Positions 46,240 through 54,092 of a stretch of 64,000 bases of DNA are shown here, piece by piece (positions within the stretch are counted from its first letter, which is position 1; every line of letters starts with the position of its first letter). A program made the position numbers and the translations under genes. Below the pieces are notes generated by a model. The model ran no database searches. It was not told the origin of the DNA and worked only from the letters and a program-made list of their open reading frames with translations. Location of the stretch: NCBI GenBank assembly GCA_021108215.1, contig JAIORK010000029.1, positions 1 through 64,000 on the forward strand, read 5' to 3'. This DNA is from a bacterium. Its GTDB lineage: Bacteria > Oederibacteriota > JAAXVQ01 > JAUVAV01.

Positions 46240-46271
46240 TAGTAGGGAACGGTCGCGACCGTTCCCTACTA
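46240..46271. repeat. Perfect 32-bp palindrome
   Basis: TAGTAGGGAACGGTC followed by GC and its exact complement forms a gap-free palindrome immediately after purF. There is no T-run, so it is not a standard terminator. It abuts the dispersed repeat copy 3 with ten bases between. It looks like a REP-type mobile palindrome. Confidence 0.8.
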
Positions 46272-46281
46272 CTGTTTATTA

Positions 46282-46463
46282 TTTTATCCCGCTCCGCAGA
46301 ACACCTCGGGCTTTTGCCCGGGGATGAATGCGTCAAATGCTTCGCGGGATGTCGCCCTGATCGGAAACATATATAGTTTTAGGACTTTCGGTGGTCGCCT
46401 GCCAAATGGGAGTGCGATGCAAGGTCAAAAGGGGTACCACGGGCTTGCCCGTGGGGCTCCATA
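46282..46463 (+). repeat. Dispersed GC-rich repeat, copy 3 (with 43-bp insert)
   Basis: This copy matches copy 2 before purB over its whole length, apart from scattered changes and about 43 extra bases (46357-46399) bounded by direct GTCGCC repeats (46351-46356 and 46394-46399). It ends 14 bases before the purM start codon. A longer reading of purM would run through this repeat and is rejected. Confidence 0.88.
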
Positions 46464-46477
46464 ACGGAGGCAGGAAC

Positions 46478-47518
46478 GTGAAAAAAAAATTATCCAAAGA
46501 TGCATATGCTGAGGCCGGTGTGAATATTGATGCCGGCACAGAGGCGGTCCGGCGCATGCGTGCGCATGTTCGGTCCGCACGAACTCCGGGGATGGTGACG
46601 GATATCGGGATGTTTGGCGGTCTTTTTCAAATGCCGACAGGATACCGCCGGCCGGTTTTGGTGGGTTCCACAGACGGTGTGGGCACCAAGCTTATGGTTG
46701 CGGTTGCCATGAAACGGTATGATACCGTGGGGCAGGATCTGGTCAATCACTGCATGGATGATATTTTGGTGCAGGGAGCCAAACCATTGTTTTTTATGGA
46801 CTACTTTGCCACCGGCAAGCTGGACCCCAAAGTGGCGGAACAAGTTGTGAAAGGGCTGGCGCAGGCCTGCCGGGAAAATCAATGCGCACTTTTAGGCGGT
46901 GAAACAGCAGAAATGCCCGGTCTGTACCATGGCCGTGATTTTGATCTGGCCGGAACCATCGTGGGTGTGGTGGAGAAGAAGAAGGTTATTGATGGGCAGA
47001 AAATTACTTCGGGGGATGTTCTTATCGGATTGCCGTCAACCGGATTGCATACCAACGGCTATTCACTGGCACGAAAAATACTTTTTGAAAAAATGAAACT
47101 TTCTCCCAGAAAATATTTACCGGAATTGGGCAGTACGGTGGGGGACGCGCTTTTGGCTGTCCATCGGTCTTATTATCCCGTTGTCGCGCCGCTCTTGAAA
47201 AGAGTGACGCTCAAAGGCATGGCCCATATTACCGGCGGCGGTTTGATTGAGAATTTACCGCGGATTCTTCCTGCAAATTGTCAGGCAGTTATTCGGCAGG
47301 GAACCTGGCCCATTCCGGCTATTTTCAAACTGCTGGTACTGGAAGGGAAATTGGATGATACGACCATGTACCGTACTTTGAATATGGGGATTGGGATGGT
47401 GCTGGTGGTTTCTAAAATCGAGGCGAAAAAAGTCATGACATTCCTTAAGCGAAAAAAAGAGCCGGCATTTATTATCGGCGAGATTCAATCGGGGAAGAAA
47501 AAAGTCTGTTTTAAATAA
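46478..47518 (+). CDS. purM: Phosphoribosylaminoimidazole synthetase (AIR synthase)
   Basis: PurM cyclises FGAM to AIR. The 346-residue protein has 'YAEAGVNIDAGTEAV', VGSTDGVGTK for ATP, 'HCMDDILVQGAKPLFFMDYFATGKL' and GGETAEMPG, then 'GLPSTGLHTNGYSLARK' and HITGGGLIENLPR. The GTG start has GGAGG seven bases upstream. It is probably read from purL-purF unless the repeats before it interrupt transcription. A perfect terminator follows. Confidence 0.96.
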   Translation: MKKKLSKDAYAEAGVNIDAGTEAVRRMRAHVRSARTPGMVTDIGMFGGLFQMPTGYRRPVLVGSTDGVGTKLMVAVAMKRYDTVGQDLVNHCMDDILVQGAKPLFFMDYFATGKLDPKVAEQVVKGLAQACRENQCALLGGETAEMPGLYHGRDFDLAGTIVGVVEKKKVIDGQKITSGDVLIGLPSTGLHTNGYSLARKILFEKMKLSPRKYLPELGSTVGDALLAVHRSYYPVVAPLLKRVTLKGMAHITGGGLIENLPRILPANCQAVIRQGTWPIPAIFKLLVLEGKLDDTTMYRTLNMGIGMVLVVSKIEAKKVMTFLKRKKEPAFIIGEIQSGKKKVCFK

Positions 47519-47542
47519 TTGATTTTCAGATAACGCGCTAAT

Positions 47543-47587
47543 AAAAAAAGATTCTCTTTGTATGCCTTAAGAGAATCTTTTTTATTA
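47543..47587 (+). terminator. Intrinsic terminator after purM
   Basis: AAAAAAGATTCTCTT and AAGAGAATCTTTTTT form a perfect 15-bp stem (47544-47558 with 47569-47583). Its symmetry would also allow termination from the opposite strand. Confidence 0.92.
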
Positions 47588-47721
47588 ATTGGCATATACA
47601 ATCCTATATAAGTATTCCAGTAATGTAAGACAGATGGATAGCGAGTATTCCTGTTTTGGTGACGCGACAACCTTGATTAATCGGGAATATACCCCCGGAC
47701 CCAAGAATACTCCTATTTTCA

Positions 47722-47750
47722 TTGAATAAAAAAAACTAAAAAAATATAAA
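47722..47750 (+). promoter_or_regulatory. Promoter of the candidate small RNA
   Basis: TTGAAT and TATAAA are exactly 17 bases apart, in a very A-rich stretch. Because of that composition a chance match is possible, but the position directly upstream of a folded, terminated unit supports it. Confidence 0.55.
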
Positions 47751-47756
47751 AAAAGA

Positions 47757-47872
47757 AACTTTTTTTAGGCGCAGGTGTCTAATTGTAAAGCCATTCGTGC
47801 TTCAGCCAAAGACACCCCTCCAACGCTGAAGCATCGCCCGGCTGGTATCCCCATTACCAGCCGGGCATTTTT
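47757..47872 (+). ncRNA. Candidate small RNA with H-type pseudoknot
   Basis: Stem 1 pairs GGTGTCT (47774-47780) with AGACACC (47810-47816). Stem 2 pairs TGCTTCAGC (47798-47806) with GCTGAAGCA (47825-47833). The two stems interleave, giving an H-type pseudoknot with loops of 17, 3 and 8 bases, all sterically reasonable. An ideal terminator starts three bases later and a promoter lies just upstream. No reading frame with a ribosome-binding site is enclosed, and the next gene starts 250 bases further on. I do not recognise a known riboswitch or sRNA family. Confidence 0.6.
47836..47872 (+). terminator. Intrinsic terminator of the candidate small RNA
   Basis: GCCCGGCTGGTA and TACCAGCCGGGC form a perfect 12-bp stem around a 7-base loop, followed by a run of five T. 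The 250 bases from here to the next gene hold only a weak GCATTTTTA / TAAAAATGC pair. Confidence 0.93.
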
Positions 47873-48122
47873 ATATCCGGTATTTTTACGGGACGTAGTT
47901 CGGTGATGCGGTAATAAAAATGCTCCAGAGGACATGTCTGATTTTAAAAAAGGCAAGTTTGGGTATCTGTCAAACTGGGATGATCCACTTCGTTCTTCAT
48001 GTATGATACGACCGCTGCAAGCATATGAATTCCAACTCACAAAATGAAGCAGATTTTTTCAGGCATTTAAGGTACTATAGTGTGACTTTATTACCATTTA
48101 TTTTCGTGCAAGGATTGTCATC

Positions 48123-48773
48123 ATGACTACGCCCAAAGAACCATCCGCTGATCCAGAAAAATCAATCTGCCCGGTTCACCAGGAACCTGCCAAATGGCAT
48201 TGCGGCCACTGCGGCGCACCCTTGTGCAAATCCTGCAAGCCGATTGCCTTGCATTACCAGGTTTTTCATCGCGAATGTGTTGAAAAGGCCCGCGATCAGA
48301 TTGAGGAACAAGCACAGGCAAAAGATGAGATTGATGCACCCTCTTGGGGTGTGAAAGCAATTTCCTGGTCGATTTTTGCACTGGGTGTTATATTTTTTGG
48401 ACTTGCGCTTTTTTTAGGGGGGCTTGCACTCTTTGGAAAATCCATACCGATCCGGTCACTGATGACCAGTACGGTGCCCGCCAGTCTCGATGCAATTCCC
48501 GGAAGCCGGAATATTCTTAACTGGACGGGGATTCTCGCCGGTTTGGCGGGGATTGGCGCAGTGGGGATTGGGATAGGACTTTTAAACTGTGTTCGTGCAG
48601 CCCGTTATATCCTGTTGACTGTCTGTTGGCTGGAAGTGGTTGTGGCACTGCTCGGTTGGATGGCTGTTTTGCTGCTGGGCGGCGGGTTCTGGGATATCCC
48701 TGTTTTTGCTCTGTTTCTTATTTGGTTTTTTATGCGTAAACCGGTTCGACGCCAGTTTGAAAAAGTACTATGA
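48123..48773 (+). CDS. Zinc-ribbon/B-box-like membrane protein
   Basis: The 216-residue protein starts with a cytoplasmic zinc-binding segment: CPVH...WHCGHCGAPLCKSC...H...FHREC (about residues 16-57), similar to the B-box-type knuckle seen at the N-terminus of many bacterial membrane proteins. Three to four membrane helices follow (about 75-100, 130-155, 160-185, 190-205). I know no function for this arrangement. The following GH18 gene overlaps its stop by four bases. Confidence 0.65.
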   Translation: MTTPKEPSADPEKSICPVHQEPAKWHCGHCGAPLCKSCKPIALHYQVFHRECVEKARDQIEEQAQAKDEIDAPSWGVKAISWSIFALGVIFFGLALFLGGLALFGKSIPIRSLMTSTVPASLDAIPGSRNILNWTGILAGLAGIGAVGIGIGLLNCVRAARYILLTVCWLEVVVALLGWMAVLLLGGGFWDIPVFALFLIWFFMRKPVRRQFEKVL

Positions 48774-49927
48774 TCCTGCCTGAAATGAAAAAAATCCCCA
48801 AGCGATCTCTGAAATGTTTTCTTTTTATTCTTTTAATTATCAATTTACCGTTACCCACTGTTGCTGACTACGATCCGCGTCTTGCAGTCTGGGTACGTCT
48901 GGGGGCTTTGGAAACCGCGATACAATCTTTGGAAGGCAGAGAGGATAAAATTTCCCGCGTACTGGTATCCGATCATTGCATTGACAAAGCCGGAGTCGGA
49001 CTGGGGTATAGGGTTGGAAAAGGCGAGGCACGGGCCCATGAAATAATTGCGTGGTGTCAGGCACGCGGATTGCCGGTTTATATGGGCCTGGGGAATTACG
49101 GAGGCGGATTTTCCAATCCGAAAATTATTACACGGATGTTATCTACCCCATCGCGCCGGAGCCGGCATATCAAAAACATCAAAGCTGAGGTGGTACGCCT
49201 GGGATATGATGGTGTTGATCTGGATTATGAAAATTTACCGGCGCACAGCCGCAGGAATTTTACCCGGTTTGTTCGCGAATTAAATCAGGTGCTGCAAACA
49301 GCCGGCAAGGGACTGGATGTAACCGTGCCGCTGAAGTTCTCTTCTCCGGGTTGGCCCAATTCCCAGGCGTATGATTGGAAGCAGTTACCGCATTATGTCG
49401 GGCGGTTCAATGTGATGTGCTATGACTGGTATATCCGCAGCGGCCCCCCAGGTCCGATTATCCCGCTGGGTGTGACCAAGAAGGTAATCAAGTTTATTAA
49501 AATTTGTCCAAATCCGGAAAAATTTTGGATCGGGCATCCAACCTATGGCAATGATTGGGTCAGAAGGAAAAACAGAAAATATCGCGGAAAATACGCCGGT
49601 GCCAAGACATTTCTCAAACAGGCGAAAAAGCACAGCCGGTTAATTTCTCACCGGACCCAGCACATGGGAGGATTTGAGGTGGGGCCCTTTGCACATTATT
49701 CTTATAAAGCTGCGGATGGGGTCCATCATGTTTGGTATGGCGACCACCATAGTTTAAAGGCCACGCAGCAGGTGGTTCAGGATGCCGGTTTGGGTGGACT
49801 TTTTATCTGGCGGGCGGGTTTTGAAGATGAAAGAATTTGGGATGTGATCAATCCTGCCCGGGACGAAACGTCCGCTGTTTCTTCTTCTCAGCCTGATGGT
49901 GTTTATCATCCATCATCTTTGCCTTAG
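48770..49927 (+). CDS. Secreted glycoside hydrolase family 18-like protein
   Basis: The 385-residue protein has a signal peptide (LKCFLFILLIINLPLPTVA) and a GH18 TIM barrel. The catalytic signature DGxDxDxE is complete as DGVDLDYE at residues 147-154, with Glu 154 as the acid. The following VTVPLKFSS, MCYDWYIRSGPPGP and 'GLFIWRAGFED' strands fit spore-cortex/YaaH-type or chitinase-like members. Hydrolysis of peptidoglycan or another amino-sugar polymer is likely. Its 3' end overlaps the convergent release-factor-like gene by 80 bases. An alternative ATG lies five codons in. Confidence 0.82.
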   Translation: MILPEMKKIPKRSLKCFLFILLIINLPLPTVADYDPRLAVWVRLGALETAIQSLEGREDKISRVLVSDHCIDKAGVGLGYRVGKGEARAHEIIAWCQARGLPVYMGLGNYGGGFSNPKIITRMLSTPSRRSRHIKNIKAEVVRLGYDGVDLDYENLPAHSRRNFTRFVRELNQVLQTAGKGLDVTVPLKFSSPGWPNSQAYDWKQLPHYVGRFNVMCYDWYIRSGPPGPIIPLGVTKKVIKFIKICPNPEKFWIGHPTYGNDWVRRKNRKYRGKYAGAKTFLKQAKKHSRLISHRTQHMGGFEVGPFAHYSYKAADGVHHVWYGDHHSLKATQQVVQDAGLGGLFIWRAGFEDERIWDVINPARDETSAVSSSQPDGVYHPSSLP

Positions 49928-50264
49928 CCCGGCGTGAGCGGCGGCGTTTTTGACGCCGGATTTTTTCCCGTGCCTGTTCCAACCGGCTTTTTTCGCCTTT
50001 GATCATTTTTTCCAGCTTGTCCGCGAGTTGGCGTCTTGCCAGGAATCGATTCATGCTCTGGGAGCGCTCTTTGAGACAACGGGTTTCCAGGCCGCTGGGG
50101 GTATGACGCAGCACGACGCAGGTTGAATTTTTATTGGCATGCTGACCGCCCGGACCGCCTGAACGTGTAAAGCGTTCCTCAATATCCTCTTCTTTGAGAC
50201 CCACTTCAGCCATCCGCATTTCCAGGTCTTTTCGTTTTTTTTCAGTCACTGCAAAATCAGGCAT
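49848..50264 (-). CDS. Release-factor-like protein (GGQ domain, ArfB/C12orf65-like)
   Basis: The 138-residue protein has the catalytic GGQ motif in RSGGPGGQHANK (residues 39-41), then a region typical of RF-1 domain proteins without codon recognition (LETRCLKERSQSMNRFLARRQL). A long Arg/Lys-rich C-terminal tail (RRQKRRRSRRAKAK) is what ArfB-like factors insert into the empty mRNA channel. It probably frees peptides from stalled ribosomes. I choose the ATG with GGAG upstream on the - strand over a longer start at 50321. Confidence 0.85.
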   Translation of the reverse strand: MPDFAVTEKKRKDLEMRMAEVGLKEEDIEERFTRSGGPGGQHANKNSTCVVLRHTPSGLETRCLKERSQSMNRFLARRQLADKLEKMIKGEKSRLEQAREKIRRQKRRRSRRAKAKMMDDKHHQAEKKKQRTFRPGQD

Positions 50265-50471
50265 TTTGATATCTCCGGCTCGGTGTGAAATAACGATGTT
50301 AGAGTACCATGAGTGTTTCAAAATGGAAAAGGAAAATGTGGGAAACCATAGTAAGGAATTATATACTCATCGGGAATAACAGCGTTAGGGAACAATAACG
50401 CAGAAAAATCAGTGGCGAAAAACATGCGGGGATGCGAAGATGAGTGGAAATTTTCTTAAGGAGTTATTGTA

Positions 50472-51074
50472 ATGACGGATATTGCCGGAATAGGAAATTC
50501 TTTAATGCTGTTTGGATTAGTCATGTTGATATTTAATATGATGTGGGCATTTATCTTTGGGATGATGCACACCCTGATGTCAATGACCGGTGGTCCTCGA
50601 ACAAGTATTACCGCGATTGTTCTAATGGTGTGGGGATATTTTTTGACCTCGCTGACCATGAGTGTGTTGGTACAGAGTCGTCAGGCCATTCCGGTTGAAG
50701 GTACGCTGTACGTCATCGTCTGTGCGGTTGTTTTGCTGCTGTATATATTGGCGGACCGCATGGGCGCCATCTGGGTCGCTGAGCGAAAGTTGGACAGCAA
50801 AATGGCCGCTATAGTGAATCGACTGCATTGGCTGGCAGGGACTATTTTTTTATACGGTCTGGCCGGGCTCATCTTTTGGCCGGAAAGCGGACATATAAAT
50901 CTAACAAAATGGTTTGTGGGTATTCTTCAGCAGCTGCTGGTTTTGAAATTTTTTGGTCTGGTTTTCGGCGTTTTCGGAATATTTTATATCATTCGCATGC
51001 TGATGCGTGTTATTAAATTCATCCGCATCGGTCCCAAAGGCCTGCCGCCCTTTCCGGAAAGTATGAGAAAATAA
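50472..51074 (+). CDS. Integral membrane protein, unknown function
   Basis: The 200-residue protein has about five to six hydrophobic segments (residues 8-32, 45-65, 78-95, 118-135, 145-170, with a basic C-terminal tail). I do not recognise a family. AAGGAG precedes the ATG. DinG starts five bases after its stop, so the two share a transcript. Confidence 0.7.
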   Translation: MTDIAGIGNSLMLFGLVMLIFNMMWAFIFGMMHTLMSMTGGPRTSITAIVLMVWGYFLTSLTMSVLVQSRQAIPVEGTLYVIVCAVVLLLYILADRMGAIWVAERKLDSKMAAIVNRLHWLAGTIFLYGLAGLIFWPESGHINLTKWFVGILQQLLVLKFFGLVFGVFGIFYIIRMLMRVIKFIRIGPKGLPPFPESMRK

Positions 51075-51079
51075 GTATA

Positions 51080-53113
51080 ATGTCCGAACCAGCTAAAGCA
51101 GGTTTGTTGCACGATCTTATTGATTTGAAATCTGTGTTTGCCGTCAAAGGCCCCTTGGCTCAGTCCATGCCCGCCTACCATCTCCGGGAAGAACAATCAG
51201 TTCTGGCATCCCAGATTCAGTTGGCCTTGATCCAGGAGGAGCACTGCTTGGCTGAGGCGGGCACCGGGGTGGGTAAGAGTCTGGCTTATTTAATTCCAGG
51301 AATTGACTGGGCTCTGAAAAAGAAAACCCGTCTGATGGTTTCGACCCATACCAAGGCTTTGCAAACGCAACTCATGCAAAAAGAACTTCCTCATCTTTTG
51401 GAAAGCAATCTTTTTATCCGGCCGTTTAAATTTGAAATTTGTTTGGGTGCGGAAAATTATATCTGCCTGCTTAGAATGTTGCGGGCAGGAACACAGGAAC
51501 ACTTGCCCGGTTTTGATGACAGAAATGCTGAAGATCTGTACGCGGTGAAGGATTGGTGCGGCAATCCTGTCAGCGGATTGCGTCAGGATTGTCCCATCCC
51601 GGTCTCGGATGCATTCTGGCAGAGCACCTGTATTATCAATGATTTCTGTTTGGGGCGTCATTGTCAGTATTTTTCTGAATGCTTTCTTCAGCAGGCCCGG
51701 CAACGGCAGCGGGAAGCAGATGTGCTGGTGGCCAATCACTACCTCTTTTTTTCAAATATTGCGGCAGCAGGAAAATTGCTGCCGGATTTTCATGCGGTGG
51801 TGATGGATGAAGCCCATAAAGTTGAGGATGTGGCGAGTGCCTTTTTAGGGGATACCGTAGGTGAACAGGAAGTGGTACACCTGCTTTCGGAAGTCGGACG
51901 CAGGGGAAAAGGTTCGTTTTTGGAAGCGCTTAAATTTTTATCAAAAGATCACCAGGAAAAAATTCGTCAACTTACCGCACAGATTATTGGCCAACAAACA
52001 GCTTGGTGGAAAAAGGTTGGGGCGCTTTTGTCCGGGTATTCCGATACGCTTCGTATTCAGGAAAAACCGGATGACCTGGATGGGCCGGAGACGGCCGCTA
52101 TGCTGGAATTGGCGGAAGTGTTTGGTGAGGTTGGGAAATCTGCGGAGAGCGATGAGGAAAATAAGCTGTTGGGATTCTACGAATCATCTTTGCGCAACAC
52201 AGTTCGTGTTTTAGAAGAATGGTTTGAACGGGATTACGCTGATTCGGTTTACTGGATTCAACGCCAGAAAAATTTCAAAGGTGAGTACTGCCGGATTAAT
52301 ATAACGCCGCTTGACTTAAGTGAGAAACTTCACGCACTGCTTTTTGAACCCATGGCAAGTGTTGTACTCACTTCCGCCACGTTGGCGGTAAATCGGGATT
52401 TTTCTTATTTTCAATCGCGGCTGGGCATCCCCGAAGCGCGGGAAATTGTTACAGACTCGCCTTTTTCTTATGAAGATCAGGCGGCGGTTTATTTGCCGAA
52501 AAACATGCCGGACCCTAAATTGAGTGAAAAGTATGAAGATAGGGTACAAAATGAAGTTGTTGAACTGATTGATTGTTTTGGCGGCGGTTTGTTTGTTCTT
52601 TGCACCAGTTATCGGATGATGCGCAATTTGAAGACGGCCTTACAGTTTTTGACAGGGCAGTACACGATTTTAACCCAAGGTGAGAAGCCCCCCCGGCAAT
52701 TGCTGCAACTATTTATAAAGGATAAAAATGCGGTGATGCTTGGGGTGGAAACATTTTGGCAGGGGGTGGATGTTCCGGGCGAGGCGCTGCGTTGCGTTGT
52801 GATTACACGCTTGCCGTTTGATGTGCCCACCCATCCGGTACATCAGGCCAGAGCCGAGTATTTAAACGAACAGGGTGAAAATCCATTTATGACTTATTCT
52901 GTACCCAGGGCGGTATTAATGTTGCGCCAGGGATTCGGGCGTCTGATTCGGCATCATCATGACCGGGGTGTGGTGGCAATTATGGACCCGCGTGTTCAAA
53001 CCCGGGCCTGGGGTAAAATATTTCTGCAGGCCTTGCCACGGTGTGAACGGTTGTGTACACTGGAGCAAGTTAGGGAATTTGCGAGCGAGCATTTTCCCGG
53101 AGAAGTGGAATAG
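51080..53113 (+). CDS. dinG: DinG-type ATP-dependent helicase (XPD-like)
   Basis: The 677-residue SF2 helicase has motif I EAGTGVGKS (residues 59-67), DEAH at 243-246 and motif VI LRQGFGRLIRHHHDRGVVAIMD. Between motifs I and II lie Cys residues (CLGAENYIC, CGNP, DCPI, CLGRHC, CFLQQ) placed as in the 4Fe-4S domain of DinG/XPD. It unwinds DNA 5' to 3' and in other bacteria removes R-loops and D-loops. There is no N-terminal exonuclease domain, so it is the Gram-negative form. Confidence 0.9.
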   Translation: MSEPAKAGLLHDLIDLKSVFAVKGPLAQSMPAYHLREEQSVLASQIQLALIQEEHCLAEAGTGVGKSLAYLIPGIDWALKKKTRLMVSTHTKALQTQLMQKELPHLLESNLFIRPFKFEICLGAENYICLLRMLRAGTQEHLPGFDDRNAEDLYAVKDWCGNPVSGLRQDCPIPVSDAFWQSTCIINDFCLGRHCQYFSECFLQQARQRQREADVLVANHYLFFSNIAAAGKLLPDFHAVVMDEAHKVEDVASAFLGDTVGEQEVVHLLSEVGRRGKGSFLEALKFLSKDHQEKIRQLTAQIIGQQTAWWKKVGALLSGYSDTLRIQEKPDDLDGPETAAMLELAEVFGEVGKSAESDEENKLLGFYESSLRNTVRVLEEWFERDYADSVYWIQRQKNFKGEYCRINITPLDLSEKLHALLFEPMASVVLTSATLAVNRDFSYFQSRLGIPEAREIVTDSPFSYEDQAAVYLPKNMPDPKLSEKYEDRVQNEVVELIDCFGGGLFVLCTSYRMMRNLKTALQFLTGQYTILTQGEKPPRQLLQLFIKDKNAVMLGVETFWQGVDVPGEALRCVVITRLPFDVPTHPVHQARAEYLNEQGENPFMTYSVPRAVLMLRQGFGRLIRHHHDRGVVAIMDPRVQTRAWGKIFLQALPRCERLCTLEQVREFASEHFPGEVE

Positions 53114-53116
53114 TTA

Positions 53117-53131
53117 TAGACTGACAGTCTA
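53117..53131. repeat. 15-bp palindrome after dinG
   Basis: TAGACTG and its complement CAGTCTA share one central base. It lies four bases after the dinG stop codon, without a T-run. Confidence 0.4.
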
Positions 53132-53183
53132 GAGTGTGTTTGGCAGGTGCGCTGAAATGAAAAACCACAAAACTGCCGGAAGG

Positions 53184-53303
53184 CTGCTATGTCTTTTTTT
53201 CGTCCGAAAGCAAAAACCCCGGATGAACTGTGGTGAGTGCTGCTTGGCGGATCGTTTTGCCTGACCAAGTGATTGCTTCGTCTGAAAAAGAAAGACATAG
53301 CAG
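53184..53303. repeat. Long inverted repeat after dinG
   Basis: CTGCTATGTCTTT (53184-53196) pairs exactly with 53291-53303 and continues imperfectly through CGTC/GACG. The interior contains GCAAAAACC and CGTTTTGCC, which can form an inner stem, and the words AATCACTTG and TCAGGCAAAA (- strand) that recur in the 6.7 kb element. No gene lies in this 235-base gap. Confidence 0.6.
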
Positions 53304-53347
53304 TCCTCTCGACAGGGGGGAATTAATTTACTGTTTTAGGAGGGGTT

Positions 53348-53575
53348 ATGAATCACGATCCAAGTCCGGTTGCATTTGGACTGGTTGTCATGGGGGCTTT
53401 ATTTAGTTTGGGACGGGAGATGATAGCCAAAGGCTACATCCGGATGTATAGGTGGATCAAGAAAAAAGAGACCGACAACCGGCTGCAAAAGGGTGTTGAA
53501 ATTTATCTCATGATGACCGGTATGATTTTTACAATTGTTGGGTTACTGGGAATGTTCAATGTTATTCGTTTTTAA
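53348..53575 (+). CDS. Small membrane protein, unknown function
   Basis: The 75-residue protein has two hydrophobic segments (about residues 8-25 and 52-72) joined by a basic loop (MYRWIKKKETDNRLQK). AGGAGGGG precedes the ATG at good distance, so it is probably a real gene. I recognise no family. Confidence 0.65.
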   Translation: MNHDPSPVAFGLVVMGALFSLGREMIAKGYIRMYRWIKKKETDNRLQKGVEIYLMMTGMIFTIVGLLGMFNVIRF

Positions 53576-53624
53576 GGGGCTTTTTATGGCAATGAATTTT
53601 TGAATAAAGCAGTCGGGTGTTCAG

Positions 53625-54092
53625 TTAAGATGCGATTTTTTCTGCGGCGTGTATAAGGGTTGCCTCGGCTTCGATGGATAAAAGATTGGAAATATTTTGA
53701 GAGAGGTCCTCCAGTTCGAAGGGTTTGGTCATGTATAAATCCGCCTGAAGAATATAGAGTCCCTTAATTTTGGCGGTGAACTGTGTTTTTGCGGATAAAA
53801 TGATCACTCGCGTATTTTTTGTGTTGACATGCCCTTTGACGCTGTGACAGACAACCCAGCCGTCTACTTTGGGCATCATGATGTCCAGGACGATTAGATC
53901 CGGTGTGAATTCAGCAACTTTTTCCAACGCTTCCAGTCCATCTGCAGCACCTTTGACCTGATACCCTTCCGCGCGAAGTTGGTAGGCAATCATTTTGACA
54001 ATATCTTCTTCATCATCAACAACCAAAATACGTTTGGAGGCTTTGACCTGTCGGAGGCATGGTTGATTGGATTGGGGAAATAGGTTGATCAT
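53625..54092 (-). CDS. Response regulator receiver-domain protein
   Basis: The 155-residue protein is a single REC domain with an N-terminal extension of about 18 residues. Acid pocket DD at 26-27, phospho-acceptor Asp at 70 (VLDIMMP), Ser in place of Thr at 100 (IILSAK), and Lys at 123 (TKPFE) are all present. It has no output domain and ends with a short helical tail. No histidine kinase is encoded nearby. GGAGG lies before the ATG on the - strand. Confidence 0.9.
   Translation of the reverse strand: MINLFPQSNQPCLRQVKASKRILVVDDEEDIVKMIAYQLRAEGYQVKGAADGLEALEKVAEFTPDLIVLDIMMPKVDGWVVCHSVKGHVNTKNTRVIILSAKTQFTAKIKGLYILQADLYMTKPFELEDLSQNISNLLSIEAEATLIHAAEKIAS

Noticed and set aside
46391-46477. 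N-terminal extension of purM through the repeat
   Set aside because: The frame is open only because it reads through the dispersed repeat. The GTG at 46478 has GGAGG upstream and begins where PurM homology begins.
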